Below are positions 1 through 13,091 of a DNA stretch of 64,000 nt, piece after piece. The notes beneath the pieces were generated by a model, which saw nothing but the letters and a program-made list of their open reading frames with translations, made no database searches and was not told the origin of the DNA. The stretch is from Hydractinia symbiolongicarpus. Taxonomy: Eukaryota > Cnidaria > Hydrozoa > Anthoathecata > Hydractiniidae. Position 1 is the stretch's first letter, and each line of letters starts with the position of its first letter. The stretch covers positions 746,001 through 810,000 of the forward strand of contig NC_079876.1 of assembly GCF_029227915.1 (NCBI RefSeq). Direction: 5' to 3'. The position numbers and the translations under genes were made by a program.

Positions 1-441
1 ACTCATTTTCCGAACGTTTTTTTAATTTATTTTTTCACCACTAAAACGCATGAGAATTGTAGTTTTTAAAAATGTTTTCATTTTTGATGAGACGTTGAAT
101 AAAAGAAGTTTAATCGCCGGCAAACGAAAACCTGCGATTTCCCGTAAATCCCGGACTCGGCCCGTATAGTCAAAAGTATACAAAGAAAGTACCCACGGAG
201 TAAACTAACTTCCCAATCGATTTTTTAAATTATTATTTCACCACTAAAGCCCATGAGACTTGTAGTTTTTAAAATTGTTTTCATTTTTTGATGAGACGCT
301 GAATAAAAGAAGTTTAATCGCCGGCAAACGAAAACCCGCGACTCCCCGTAAATCCCGGACTCGGCCCGTATAGTCAAAAGTATACAAAGAAAGTATCCAG
401 GGAGTAAACTCATTTCCCGAACGATTTTTTGTATTACTTTT

Positions 442-448
442 CCCCCCC
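442..448 (+). repeat. Poly-C tract inside a monomer
   Basis: A run of seven C replaces part of the TTTCACCACT segment of the monomer and is followed directly by AAAACGCATGAG. Its monomer also has the GTATTAC variant upstream, related to the TATATTAC variant of the other poly-C monomers. Confidence 0.9.
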
Positions 449-1174
449 AAAACGCATGAGACTTGTAGTTTTCAAAAATGTTTTAATTTTTGATGAGACG
501 CTGAATAAAAGAAGTTTAATCGCCGGCAAACAAAAACCCGCCATTTCCCGTAAATCCCGGCTTGGCCCGTATAGTCAAAAGTATACAAAGAAAGTACCCA
601 AGGAGTAAACTTATTTCCCGAACGATTTTTATAATTATTTTTTCACCAATAAAACGCATGAGACTTGTAGTTTTCAAAAATGTTTTCATTTTTAATGAGA
701 CGCTGAATAAAAGAAGTTTAATCGCCGGCAAACGAAAACCTGCGATTTCCCGTAAATCCTGGACTCGGCCAGTATAGTCAAAAGTATACAAAGAAAGTAC
801 CCAGGGAGTAAACTCATTTCCCAAACGATTTTTTAAATTGTTATTTCACCACTAAAGCCCATGAGACTTGTAGTTTTTAAAAATGTTTTCATTTTTGATG
901 AGACGCTGAATAAAAGAAGTTTAATCGCCGGCAAACGAAAACCTGCGATTTCCCGTAAATCCCGGACTCGGCGCGTATAGTCAAAAGTATACAAAGAAAG
1001 TACCCAGGGAGTAAACTCATTTCCCGAACGATTTTTTAAATTATTTTTTCACCACTAAAACGCATGAGACTTGTAGTTTTCAGAAATGTTTTCATTTTTG
1101 ATGAGACGCTTAATGAAAGTGGTTTAATCGCCGGCAAACAAAAACCCGCGATTTCCCGTAAATCCCGGGCTTGG

Positions 1175-1188
1175 CCCGTATAGTCGAA
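1175..1188 (-). other. CENP-B-box-like word with one base missing
   Basis: In monomers of the GTCGAATG type, the minus strand reads TTCGACTATACGGG. The core commonly given for the CENP-B box is TTCG-N4-A-N2-CGGG; here the spacing before the A is three, so one base is missing. The same word is at 8691-8704 and in most monomers of this type. No exact core was found on either strand. I treat it as a resemblance only, because it is short and the host is unknown. Confidence 0.25.
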
Positions 1189-1456
1189 TGTATACAAAGA
1201 AAGTACCCTGTGAGTAAACTCATTTCCAAAACCATTTTTTTGTAAATTATCTTTTCACCACTAAAACGCATGAGACTTGTAGTTTTCAAAAATGTTTTCC
1301 TTTTTGATGAGACGCTGAATAAAAGAGGTTTAATCGCCGGTAAACGAAAACCCGCGACTCCCCGAAAATCCCGGACTCGGCCCGTATAGTCAAAAGTATG
1401 CAAAGAAAGTACCCAGGGAGTAAATTCATTTCCCGAACGATTTTTTATATTACTTT

Positions 1457-1465
1457 CCCACCCCC
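1457..1465 (+). repeat. Poly-C tract inside a monomer (interrupted)
   Basis: CCCACCCCC occupies the same monomer position as the tract at 442, preceded by TATATTACTTT. It lies five monomers downstream of the first tract. The single A looks like a remnant of the CACCAC segment. Confidence 0.9.
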
Positions 1466-2671
1466 AAAACGCATGAGACTTGTAGTTTTCAAAAATGTTT
1501 TCATTTTTGATGAGACGCTGAATAAAAGAAGTTTAATCGCCAGGAAACAAAAACCCGCCATTTCCCGTAAATCCAGGCTTGGCCCGTAAAGTCTAAAGTA
1601 TACAAAGAAATTACCCAAGGAGTAAACTCATTTCCCGAACGATTTTTAAAATTATTTTTTCACCAATAAAACGCATGAGACTTGTAGTTTTCAAAAATGT
1701 TTTCATTTTTGATGAGACGCTGAATAAAAGAAGTTTAATCGCCGGCAAACGAAAACCTGCGATTTCCCGTAAATCCTTGACTCGGCCGTATAGTCAAAAG
1801 TATACAAAGAAAGTACCCAGGGAGTAAACTCATTTCCCAAACGATTTTTTTAACTGTTATTTCACCACTAAGGCCCATGAAACTTGTAGTTTTCAAAAAT
1901 GTTTTCATTTTTGATGAGACGCTGAATAAAAGAAGTTTAATCGCCGGCAAACGAAAACCTGCGATTTCCCGTAAATCCCGGACTCGGCCCGTATACTCAA
2001 AAGCATACAAAGAAAGTACCCAGGGAGTAAACTCATTTCCCAAACGATTTTTTAAATTATTATTTCACCACTAAAGCCCATGAGACTTGTAGTTTTTAAA
2101 AATGTTGTCATTTTTGATGAGACGCTGAATAAAAGATGTCTAATCGCCGGCAAACGAAAACCCGCGATTTCCCGTAAATCCCGGATTCGGCCCGTATAGT
2201 TAAAAGTATACAAGGAAAGTACCCAGTGAGTAAACTCATTTCCCGAACGAATTTTTAAATTATTTTTTCACCACTAAAACGCATGAGACTTGTAGTTTCA
2301 GAAATGTTTTCATTTTTGATGAGACGCTTAATGAAAGTGGTTTAACCGCCGGCAAACAAAAAGCCGCGATTTCCCGTAAATCCCGGTCTTGGTCCGTATA
2401 GTCGAATGTATACAAAGAAAGTACCCTGTGAGTAAACTCATTTCCAAAACGATTTTTTAAATTATCTTTTCACCACTAAAACGCATGAGACTTGTAGTTT
2501 TCAAAAATGTTTTCATTTTTGATGAGACTCTGAATAAAAGAGGTTTAATCGCCGGCAAACGAAAACCCGCGACTCCCCGTAAATCCTGGACTAGGCCCGT
2601 ATAGTCAAAAGTATACAAAGAAAGTACCCAGGGAGTAAACTCATTTCCCGAACGATTTTTTATATTACTTT

Positions 2672-2686
2672 CCCCCCCCCCTTCCC
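2672..2686 (+). repeat. Poly-C tract inside a monomer (longest)
   Basis: Ten C, then TT, then CCC replace the CACCACT segment after TATATTACTT. It is six monomers downstream of the tract at 1457. The length difference among the three tracts (7, 9 interrupted, 15 interrupted) is typical of homopolymer slippage; an assembly or sequencing error in this run cannot be excluded. Confidence 0.85.
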
Positions 2687-3972
2687 AAAACGCATGAGAC
2701 TTGTAGTTTTCAAAAATGTTTTCATTTTTGATGAGACGCTGAATAAAAGAAGTTTAATCGCCGGCAAACAAAAACCCGCCATTTCCCGTAAATCCCGGCT
2801 TGGCCCGTAAAGTCAAAAGTATACAAAGAAAGTACCCAAGGAGTAAACTCATTTCCCGAACGATTTCTAAAATTATTTTTTCACCAATAAAACGCATGAG
2901 ACTTGTAGTTTTCAAAAATGTTTTCATTTTTGATGAGACGCTGAGTAAAAGAAGTTTAATCGCCGGCAAACAAAAACCTGCGATTTCCCGTAAATCCCGG
3001 ACTCGGCCCGTATACTCAAAAGTATACAAAGAAAGTACCCAGGGAGTAAACTCATTTCCCAAACGATTTTTTAAATTATTATTTCACCACTAAAGCCCAT
3101 GAGACTTGTAGTTTTTAAAAATGTTTTCATTTTTGATGAGACGCTGAATAAAAGATGTTTAATCGCCGGCAAACGAAAACCCGCGATTTCCCGTAAATCC
3201 CGGACTCGGCCCGTATAGTTAAAAGTATACAAGGAAAGTACCCAGTGGGTAAACTCATTTCCCGAACGAATTTTTAAATTATTTTTTCACCACTAAAACG
3301 CATGAGACTTGTAGTTTTCAAAAATGTTTTCATTTTTAATGAGACGCTGAATAAAAGAAGTTTAATCGCCGGCAAACGAAAACCTGCGATTTCCCGTAAA
3401 TCCTGGACTCGGCCCGTATAGTCAAAAGTATACAAGGAAAGTACCCAGTGAGTAAACTCATTTCCCGAACGAATTTTTAAATTATTTTTTCACCACTAAA
3501 ACGCATAAGACTTGTAGTTTTCAAAAATGTTTTCATTTTTGATGAGACGCTGAATAAAAGAAGTTTAATCGCCGGCAAACGAAAACCTGCGATTTCCCGT
3601 AAATCCTGGACTCGGCCAGTATACTCAAAAGTATACAAAGAAAGTACCCAGGGAGTAAACTCATTTCCCAAACGATTTTTTAAATTATTTTTTCACCACT
3701 AAAGCCAATGAGACTTGTAGTTTTTAAAAATGTTTTCATTTTTGATGAGACGCTGAATAAAAGATGTTTAATCGCCGGCAAACGAAAACCCGCGATTTCC
3801 CGTAAATCCCGGGCTTGGCCCGTATAGTCAAATGTATACAAAGAAAGTACCCTGTGAGTAAACTCATTTCCAAAATGATTTTTTAAATTATGTTTTCACC
3901 ACTAAAACGCTTGAGAATTGTAGTTTTCAAAAATGTTTTCATTTCTGATGAGACGCTGAAGAAAAGAAGTTT

Positions 3973-4000
3973 AATCGCGGGCAAACAAAAACCCGCGATT
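3973..4000 (+). repeat. Perfect 9-bp inverted repeat (hairpin) in a monomer subtype
   Basis: Arms AATCGCGGG (3973-3981) and CCCGCGATT (3992-4000) flank a 10-base loop CAAACAAAAA. The same perfect stem occurs at 4582-4609, 5394-5421, 6612-6639, 7221-7248, 8236-8263, 9454-9481 and 29310-29337, with loop CAAACGAAAA or CAAACAAAAA. In ordinary monomers the left arm reads AATCGCCGG, so one central pair is mismatched. The C-to-G change in this subtype restores full pairing. It could be extruded as a cruciform or fold in RNA; whether it does is unknown. Confidence 0.9.
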
Positions 4001-4324
4001 TCCTGTAAATCCCGGGCTTGGCCCGTATAGTCAAAAGTATACAAAGGTAGTACCCAGGGAGTAAACTCATTTCCCAAACGATTTTTTAATTTATTTTTTC
4101 ACCACTAAAACGCATGAGAATTGTAGTTTTCAAAAATGTTTTCATTTTTAATGAGACGCTGAATAAAAGAAGTTTAATCGCCGGCAAACGAAAACTAGCG
4201 ATTTCCCGTAAATCCTGGACTCGGCCCGTATAGTCAAAGGTATACAAAGAAAGTACCCAGTGAGTAAACTAATTTCCTAAACGATTTTTTAAATTATTAT
4301 TTCACCACTAAAGCCCATGAGACT

Positions 4325-5948
4325 TGTAGTTTTTAAAAATGTTTTCATTTTTGATGAGACGCTGAATAAAAGATGTTTAATCGCCGGCAAACGAAAACCC
4401 GCGATTTCCCGTAAATCCCGGGCTTGGCCCGTATAGTCAAATGTATACAAAGAAAGTACTCTGTGAGTAAACTCATTTCCAAAATGATTTTTTAAATTAT
4501 GTTTTCACCACTAAAACGCTTGAGAATTGTAGTTTTCAAAAATGTTTTCATTTCTGATGAGACGCTGAAGAAAAGAAGTTTAATCGCGGGCAAACGAAAA
4601 CCCGCGATTTCCTGTAAATCCCGGGCTTGGCCCGTATAGTCAAAAGTATACAAAGGTAGTACCCAGGGAGTAAACTCATTTCCCGAACGATTTTTTAATT
4701 TATTTTTTCACCACTAAAACGCATGAGAATTGTAGTTTTCAAAAATGTTTTCATTTTTGATGAGACGCTGAATAAAAGAAGTTTAATCGCCGGCAAACGA
4801 AAACTAGCGATTTCCCGTAAATCCCGGACTCGGCCCGTATAGTCAAAAGTATACAAAGAAAGTACCCAGGGAGTAAACTAATTTCCTAAACGATTTTTTA
4901 AATTATTATTTCACCACTAAAGCCCATGAGACTTGTAGTTTTCAGAAATGTTTTTATTTTTGATGAGACGCTTAATGAAAGTGGTTTAATCGCCGGCAAA
5001 CGAAAACCCGCGATTTCCCGTAAATCCCGGGCTTGGCCCGTATAGTCAAAAGTATACAAAGGTAGTACCCAGGGAGTAAACTCATTTCCCAAACGATTTT
5101 TTAATTTATTTTTTCACCACTAAAACGCATGAGAATTGTAGTTTTTAAAAATGTTTTCATTTTTGATGAGACGCTGAATAAAAGATGTTTAATCGCCGGC
5201 AAACGAAAACCCGCGATTTCCCGTAAATCCCGGGCTTGGCCCGTATAGTCAAATGTATACAAAGAAAGTACTCTGTGAGTAAACTCATTTCCAAAATGAT
5301 TTTTTAAATTATGTTTTCACCACTAAAACGCTTGAGAATTGTAGTTTTCAAAAATGTTTTCATTTCTGATGAGACGCTGAAGAAAAGAAGTTTAATCGCG
5401 GGCAAACGAAAACCCGCGATTTCCTGTAAATCCCGGGCTTGGCCCGTATAGTCAAAAGTATACAAAGGTAGTACCCAGGGAGTAAACTCATTTCCCGAAC
5501 GATTTTTTAATTTATTTTTTCACCACTAAAACGCATGAGAATTGTAGTTTTCAAAAATGTTTTCATTTTTGATGAGACGCTGAATAAAAGAAGTTTAATC
5601 GCCGGCAAACGAAAACTAGCGATTTCCCGTAAATCCCGGACTCGGCCCGTATAGTCAAAAGTATACAAAGAAAGTACCCAGGGAGTAAACTAATTTCCTA
5701 AACGATTTTTTAAATTATTATTTCACCACTAAAGCCCATGAGACTTGTAGTTTTCAGAAATGTTTTTATTTTTGATGAGACGCTTAATGAAAGTGGTTTA
5801 ATCGCCGGCAAACGAAAACCCGCGATTTCCCGTAAATCCCGGGCTTGGCCCGTATAGTCAAAAGTATACAAAGGTAGTACCCAGGGAGTAAACTCATTTC
5901 CCAAACGATTTTTTAATTTATTTTTTCACCACTAAAACGCATGAGAAT
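4325..5948 (+). repeat. 812-bp (4-monomer) tandem duplication
   Basis: Bases 4325-5136 and 5137-5948 are nearly identical and adjacent, a shift of 812 bp, which is exactly four monomers. The unit runs from an AGATGTTTAATCG monomer through a perfect-hairpin monomer and an AAAACTAGCG monomer to a CGCTTAATGAAAGTGG monomer. The duplication lies inside the first 2639-bp unit and is not repeated in the second, so it arose within the block. Confidence 0.85.
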
Positions 5949-6644
5949 TGTAGTTTTCAAAAATGTTTTCATTTTTAATGAGACGCTGAATAAAAGAAGT
6001 TTAATCGCCGGCAAACGAAAACCTGCGATTTCCCGTAAATCCTGGACTCGGCCCGTATAGTCAAAAGTATACAAGGAAAGTACCCAGTGAGTAAACTCAT
6101 TTCCCGAACGAATTTTTAAATTATTTTTTCACCACTAAAACGCATAAGACTTGTAGTTTTCAAAAATGTTTTCATTTTTGATGAGACGCTGAATAAAAGA
6201 AGTTTAATCGCCGGCAAACGAAAACCTGCGATTTCCCGTAAATCCTGGACTCGGCCAGTATACTCAAAAGTATACAAAGAAAGTACCCAGGGAGTAAACT
6301 CATTTCCCAAACGATTTTTTAAATTATTTTTTCACCACTAAAGCCAATGAGACTTGTAGTTTTTAAAAATGTTTTCATTTTTGATGAGACGCTGAATAAA
6401 AGATGTTTAATCGCCGGCAAACGAAAACCCGCGATTTCCCGTAAATCCCGGGCTTGGCCCGTATAGTCAAATGTATACAAAGAAAGTACCCTGTGAGTAA
6501 ACTCATTTCCAAAATGATTTTTTAAATTATGTTTTCACCACTAAAACGCTTGAGAATTGTAGTTTTCAAAAATGTTTTCATTTCTGATGAGACGCTGAAG
6601 AAAAGAAGTTTAATCGCGGGCAAACAAAAACCCGCGATTTCCTG

Positions 6645-8702
6645 TAAATCCCGGGCTTGGCCCGTATAGTCAAAAGTATACAAAGGTAGTACCCAGGGAG
6701 TAAACTCATTTCCCAAACGATTTTTTAATTTATTTTTTCACCACTAAAACGCATGAGAATTGTAGTTTTCAAAAATGTTTTCATTTTTAATGAGACGCTG
6801 AATAAAAGAAGTTTAATCGCCGGCAAACGAAAACTAGCGATTTCCCGTAAATCCTGGACTCGGCCCGTATAGTCAAAGGTATACAAAGAAAGTACCCAGG
6901 GAGTAAACTAATTTCCTAAACGATTTTTTAAATTATTATTTCACCACTAAAGCCCATGAGACTTGTAGTTTTTAAAAATGTTTTCATTTTTGATGAGACG
7001 CTGAATAAAAGATGTTTAATCGCCGGCAAACGAAAACCCGCGATTTCCCGTAAATCCCGGGCTTGGCCCGTATAGTCAAATGTATACAAAGAAAGTACTC
7101 TGTGAGTAAACTCATTTCCAAAATGATTTTTTAAATTATGTTTTCACCACTAAAACGCTTGAGAATTGTAGTTTTCAAAAATGTTTTCATTTCTGATGAG
7201 ACGCTGAAGAAAAGAAGTTTAATCGCGGGCAAACGAAAACCCGCGATTTCCTGTAAATCCCGGGCTTGGCCCGTATAGTCAAAAGTATACAAAGGTAGTA
7301 CCCAGGGAGTAAACTCATTTCCCGAACGATTTTTTAATTTATTTTTTCACCACTAAAACGCATGAGAATTGTAGTTTTCAAAAATGTTTTCATTTTTGAT
7401 GAGACGCTGAATAAAAGAAGTTTAATCGCCGGCAAACGAAAACTAGCGATTTCCCGTAAATCCCGGACTCAGCCCGTATAGTCAAAAGTATACAAAGAAA
7501 GTACCCAGGGAGTAAACTAATTTCCTAAACGATTTTTTAAATTATTATTTCACCACTAAAGCCCATGAGACTTGTAGTTTTCAGAAATGTTTTTATTTTT
7601 GATGAGACCCTTAATGAAAGTGGTTTAATCGCCGGCAAACGAAAACCCGCGATTTCCCGTAAATCCCGGGCTTGGCCCGTATAGTCAAAAGTATACAAAG
7701 GTAGTACCCAGGGAGTAAACTCATTTCCCAAACGATTTTTTAATTTATTTTTTCACCACTAAAACGCATGAGAATTGTAGTTTTCAAAAATGTTTTCATT
7801 TTTAATGAGACGCTGAATAAAAGAAGTTTAATCGCCGGCAAACGAAAACTAGCGATTTCCCGTAAATCCTGGACTCGGCCCGTATAGTCAAAGGTATACA
7901 AAGAAAGTACCCAGGGAGTAAACTAATTTCCTAAACGATTTTTTAAATTATTATTTCACCACTAAAGCCCATGAGACTTGTAGTTTTTAAAAATGTTTTC
8001 ATTTTTGATGAGACGCTGAATAAAAGATGTTTAATCGCCGGCAAACGAAAACCCGCGATTTCCCGTAAATCCCGGGCTTGGCCCGTATAGTCAAATGTAT
8101 ACAAAGAAAGTACTCTGTGAGTAAACTCATTTCCAAAATGATTTTTTAAATTATGTTTTCACCACTAAAACGCTTGAGAATTGTAGTTTTCAAAAATGTT
8201 TTCATTTCTGATGAGACGCTGAAGAAAAGAAGTTTAATCGCGGGCAAACGAAAACCCGCGATTTCCTGTAAATCCCGGGCTTGGCCCGTATAGTCAAAAG
8301 TATACAAAGGTAGTACCCAGGGAGTAAACTCATTTCCCGAACGATTTTTTAATTTATTTTTTCACCACTAAAACGCATGAGAATTGTAGTTTTCAAAAAT
8401 GTTTTCATTTTTGATGAGACGCTGAATAAAAGAAGTTTAATCGCCGGCAAACGAAAACTAGCGATTTCCCGTAAATCCCGGACTCGGCCCGTATAGTCAA
8501 AAGTATACAAAGAAAGTACCCAGGGAGTAAACTAATTTCCTAAACGATTTTTTAAATTATTATTTCACCACTAAAGCCCATGAGACTTGTAGTTTTCAGA
8601 AATGTTTTCATTTTTGATGAGACGCTTAATGAAAGTGGTTTAATCGCCGGCAAACGAAAACCCGCGATTTCCCGTAAATCCCGGGCTTGGCCCGTATAGT
8701 CG
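6645..8702 (+). repeat. 1015-bp (5-monomer) tandem duplication
   Basis: Bases from about 6645 to 7659 match 7660-8674 at a shift of 1015 bp, exactly five monomers. The shared markers are AAAACTAGCG with GTCAAAGGTATAC, then ACTCTGTGAG, then the CTGAAGAAA monomer. Identity ends near 8702, where the second copy switches from GTCAAAAGTATAC to GTCGAATGTATAC. Confidence 0.8.
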
Positions 8703-11700
8703 AATGTATACAAAGAAAGTACCCTGTGAGTAAACTCATTTCCAAAACGATTTTTTAAATTATCTTTTCACCACTAAAACGCATGAGACTTGTAGTTTTC
8801 AAAAATGTTTTCATTTTTGATGAGACGCTGAATAAAAGAAGTTTAATCGCCGGCAAACGAAAACCCGCGATTTCCCGTAAATCCCGGACTCGGCCCGTAT
8901 AGTCAAAAGTATACAAGGAAAGTACCCAGTGAGTAAACTCATTTCCCGAACGAATTTTTAAATTATTTTTTCACCACTAAAACGCATAAGACTTGTAGTT
9001 TTCAAAAATGTTTTCATTTTTGATGAGACGCTGAATAAAAGAAGTTTAATCGCCGGCAAACGAAAACCTGCCATTTCCCGTAAATCCCGGACTCGGCCCG
9101 TATACTCAAAAGTATACAAAGAAAGTACCCAGGGAGTAAACTCATTTCCCAAACGATTTTTTAAATTATTTTTTCACCACTAAAGCCCATGAGACTTGTA
9201 GTTTTTAAAAATGTTTTCATTTTTGATGAGACGCTGAATAAAAGATGTTTAATCGCCGGCAAACGAAAACCCGCGATTTCCCGTAAATCCAGGGCTTGGC
9301 CCGTATAGTCAAATGTATACAAAGAAAGTACCCTGTGAGTAAACTCATTTCCAAAATGATTTTTTAAATTATGTTTTCACCACTAAAACGCTTGAGAATT
9401 GTAGTTTTCAAAAATGTTTTCATTTCTGATGAGACGCTGAAGAAAAGAAGTTTAATCGCGGGCAAACGAAAACCCGCGATTTCCTGTAAATCCCGGGCTT
9501 GGCCCGTATAGTCAAAAGTATACAAAGGTAGTAACCAGGGAGTAAACTCATTTCCCGAACGATTTTTTAATTTATTTTTTCACCACTAAAACGCATGAGA
9601 ATTGTAGTTTTCAAGAATGTTTTCATTTTTGATGAGACGCTGAATAAAAGAAGTTTAATCGCCGGCAAATGAAAACTAGCGATTTCCCGTAAATCCCGGA
9701 CTCGGCCCGTATAGTCAAAAGTATACAAAGAAAGTACCCAGGGAGTAAACTAATTTCCTAAACGATTTTTTAAATTATTATTTCACCACTAAAACCCATG
9801 AGACTTGTAGTTTTCAGAAATGTTTTCATTTTTGATGAGACGCTTAATGAAAGTGGTTTAATCGCCGGCAAACGAAAACCCGCGATTTCCCGTAAATCCC
9901 GGGCTTGGCCCGTATAGTCAAAAGTATACAAAGGTAGTACCCAGGGAGTAAACTCATTTCCCAAACGATTTTTTAATTTATTTTTTCACCACTAAAACGC
10001 ATGAGAATTGTAGTTTTCAAAAATGTTTTCATTTTTGATGAGACGCTGAATAAAAGAGGTTTAATCGCCGGCAAACGAAAACTAGCGATTTCCCGTAAAT
10101 CCCGGACTCGGCCCGTATAGTCAAAGGTATACAAGGAAAGTACCCAGTGAGTAAACGTATTTCTCGAACGAATTTTTAAATTATTTTTTCACCACTAAAA
10201 CGCATGAGACTTGTAGTTTTTAAAAATGTTTTCATTTTTGATGAGACGCTGAATAAAAGAAGTTTAATCGCCGGCAAACGAAAACCTGCGATTTCCCGTA
10301 AATCCCGGACTCGGCCCGTATAGTCAAAAGTATACAAAGAAAGTACCCAGGGTGTAAACGCATTTCCCGAACGATTTTTTAAATTATTTTTTCACCACTA
10401 AAACGCATGAGACTTGTAGTTTTCAAAAATGTTTTTATTTTTGATGAGACGCTGAATAAAAGAAGTTTAATCGCCGGCAAACGAAAACCTGCGATTTCCC
10501 GTAAATCCCGGACTCGGCCCGTATACTCAAAAGTATACAAAGAAAGTACCCAGGGAGTAAACTCATTTCCCAAACGATTTTTTAAATTATTATTTCACCA
10601 CTAAAACGCATGAGAATTGTAGTTTTCAAAAATGTTTTCATTTTTGATGAGACGCTGAATAAAAGAAGTTTAATCGCCGGCAAACGAAAACCCGCGACTC
10701 CCCGTAAATCCCGGCTTGGCCCGTATAGTCAAAAGTATACAAAGAAAGTACCCAAGGAGTAAGCTCTTTTCCCGAACGATTTTTTAAATTATTTTTTCAC
10801 CACTAAAACGCATGAGACTTGTAGTTTTTAAAAATGTTTTCATTTTTGATGAGACGCTGAATAAAAGAAGTTTAATCGCCGGCAAACGAAAACCCGCGAT
10901 TTCCCGTAAATCCCGGACTCGGCCCGTATAGTTAAAAGTATCCAAGGAAAGTACCCAGTGAGTAAACTCATTTCCCGAACGAATTTTTAAATTCTTTTTT
11001 CACCACTAAAACGCATGAGACTTGTAGTTTTCAGAAATGTTTTTATTTTTGATTAGACGCTGAATATAAGAAGTTTAATCGCCGGCAAACAAAAACCTGC
11101 CATTTCCCGTAAATCCCGGACTCGGCCCGTATAGTCAAAAGTATACAAGGAAAGCACCCAGTGAGTAAACTTATTTCCCGAACGAATTTTTAAATTATTT
11201 TTTCACCACTAAAACGCATGAGACTTGTAGTTTTTAAAAATGTTTTCATTTTTGATGAGACGCTGAATAAAAGAAGTTTAATCGCCGGCAAACGAAAACC
11301 TGCGATTTCCCGTAAATCCCGGACTCGGCCCGTATACTCAAAAAAATACAAACAAAGTACCCAGGGAGTAAACTCATTTGCCAAACGATTTTTTAAATTA
11401 TTATTTCACCACTAAAGCCCATGAGACTTGTAGTTTTTAAAAATGTTTTCATTTTTGATGAGACGCTGAATAAAAGATGTTTAATCGCCTGCAAAGGAAA
11501 ACCCGCGATTTTCCGTAAATCCCGGACTCGGCCCGTATAGTTAAAAGTATACAAGGAAAGTACCCAGTGAGTAAACTCATTTTCTGAACGAATTTTTAAA
11601 TTATTTTTTCACCACTAAAACGCATGAGACTTGTAGTTTTCAAAAATGTTTTCATTTTTAATGAGACGCTGAATAAAAGAAGTTTAATCGCCGGCAAACG

Positions 11701-13091
11701 AAAACCTGCGATTTCCCGTAAATCCTGGACTCGGCCCGTATAGTCAAAAGTATACAAAGAAAGTACCCAGGGAGTAAACTCATTTCCCAAACGATTTTTT
11801 AAATTATTATTTCACCACTAAAACGCATAAGACTTGTAGTTTTCAAAAATGTTTTCATTTTTGATGAGACGCTGAATAAAAGAAGTTTAATCGCCGGCAA
11901 ACGAAAACCTGCGATTTCCCGTAAATCCCGAAATCGGCCCGTATACTCAAAAGTATACAAAGAAAGTACCCAGGGAGTAAACTCATTTCCCAAACGATTT
12001 TTTAAATTATTATTTCACCACTAAAACGCATGAGAATTGTAGTTTTCAAAAATGTTTTCATTTTTGATGAGACGCTGAATAAAAGAGGTTTAATCGCCGG
12101 CAAACGAAAACCCGCGACTCCCCGTAAATACCGGCTTGGCCCGTATAGTCAAAAGTATACAAAGAAAGTACCCGGGGTGTAAACTCATTTCCCGAACGAT
12201 TTTTTAAATTATTTTTTCACCACTAAAACGCATGAGACTTGTAGTTTTTAAAAATGTTTTCATTTTTGATGAGACGCTGAATAAAAGAAGTTTAATCGCC
12301 GGCAAACGAAAACCCGCGATTTCCCGTAAATCCCGGACTCGGCCCGTATAGTTAAAAGTATCCAAGGAAAGTACCCAGTGAGTAAACTCATTTGCCAAAC
12401 GATTTTTTAAATTATTATTTCACCACTAAAGCCCATGAGACTTGTAGTTTTTAAAAATGTTTTAATTTTTGATGAGACGCTGAATAAAACATGTTTAATC
12501 GCCTGCAAAGGAAAACCCGCGATTTTCCGTAAATCCCGGACTCGGCCCGTATAGTTAAAAGTATACAAGGAAAGTACCCAGTGAGTAAACTCATTTTCTG
12601 AACGAATTTTTAAATTATTTTTTCACCACTAAAACGCATGAGACTTGTAGTTTTCAAAAATGTTTTCATTTTTAATGAGACGCTGAATAAAAGAAGTTTA
12701 ATCGCCGGCAAACGAAAACCTGCGATTTCCCGTAAATCCTGGACACGGCCCGTATAGTCAAAAGTATACAAAGAAAGTACCCAGGGAGTAAACTCATTTC
12801 CCAAACGATTTTTTAAATTATTATTTCACCACTAAAGCCCATGAGACTTGTAGTTTTTAAAAATGTTTTCATTTTTGATGAGACGCTGAATAAAAGATGT
12901 TTAATCGCCGGCAAACGAAAACCCGCGATTTGCCGTAAATCCAGGACTCGGCCCGTATAGTCAAAAGTATACAAGGAAAGTACCCAGTGAGTAAACTCAT
13001 TTCCCGAACGATTTTTTAAATTATTTTTTCACCACTAAAACGCATGAGACTTGTAGTTTTCAAAAATGTTTTCATTTTTGATGAGACGCTG

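Larger units (their letters stand above)
1..3307 (+). repeat. Block 1: diverged monomers, 5/6-monomer order with poly-C markers
   Basis: Three successive copies of a loose higher-order unit can be seen. Each has a monomer in which the usual TTTTTCACCACTAAAACG stretch is replaced by a C-rich run (near 442, 1457 and 2672). The next monomer carries ACCAATAAA instead of ACCACTAAA (near 644, 1661 and 2882). Spacings of about 1015-1017 and 1215-1221 bp correspond to 5 and then 6 monomers, so one copy gained or lost a monomer. Private substitutions are more numerous here than in the blocks further right, which suggests an older or less homogenised part of the array. Confidence 0.8.
3308..10140 (+). 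repeat. Block 2: 2639-bp (13-monomer) HOR with nested repeats
   Basis: Sequence from about 3308 to 5143 recurs at 5947-7782, a shift of exactly 2639 bp (13 x 203), with only a few differences by eye. A partial third copy starts near 8958: its EYTG-coding monomer on the minus strand matches those at 3477 and 6116. The block is recognised by CGCTTGAGAATTG, the monomers with CTGATGAGACGCTGAAGAAA, ACAAAGGTAGTACCC and AAAACTAGCG. Seven of its monomers carry a perfect hairpin described separately. The tail, about 8700-10364, has the same monomer types without a long shift that I could follow. Confidence 0.85.

Noticed and set aside
3946-4000. Hammerhead ribozyme-like words (CTGATGAG, then CGAAAA, then GTC) in the perfect-hairpin monomers
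   Set aside because: The bases after CTGATGA do not pair with those before GAAA to form stem II, and most monomers have TTGATGAG, which lacks the conserved C. The word match looks accidental.
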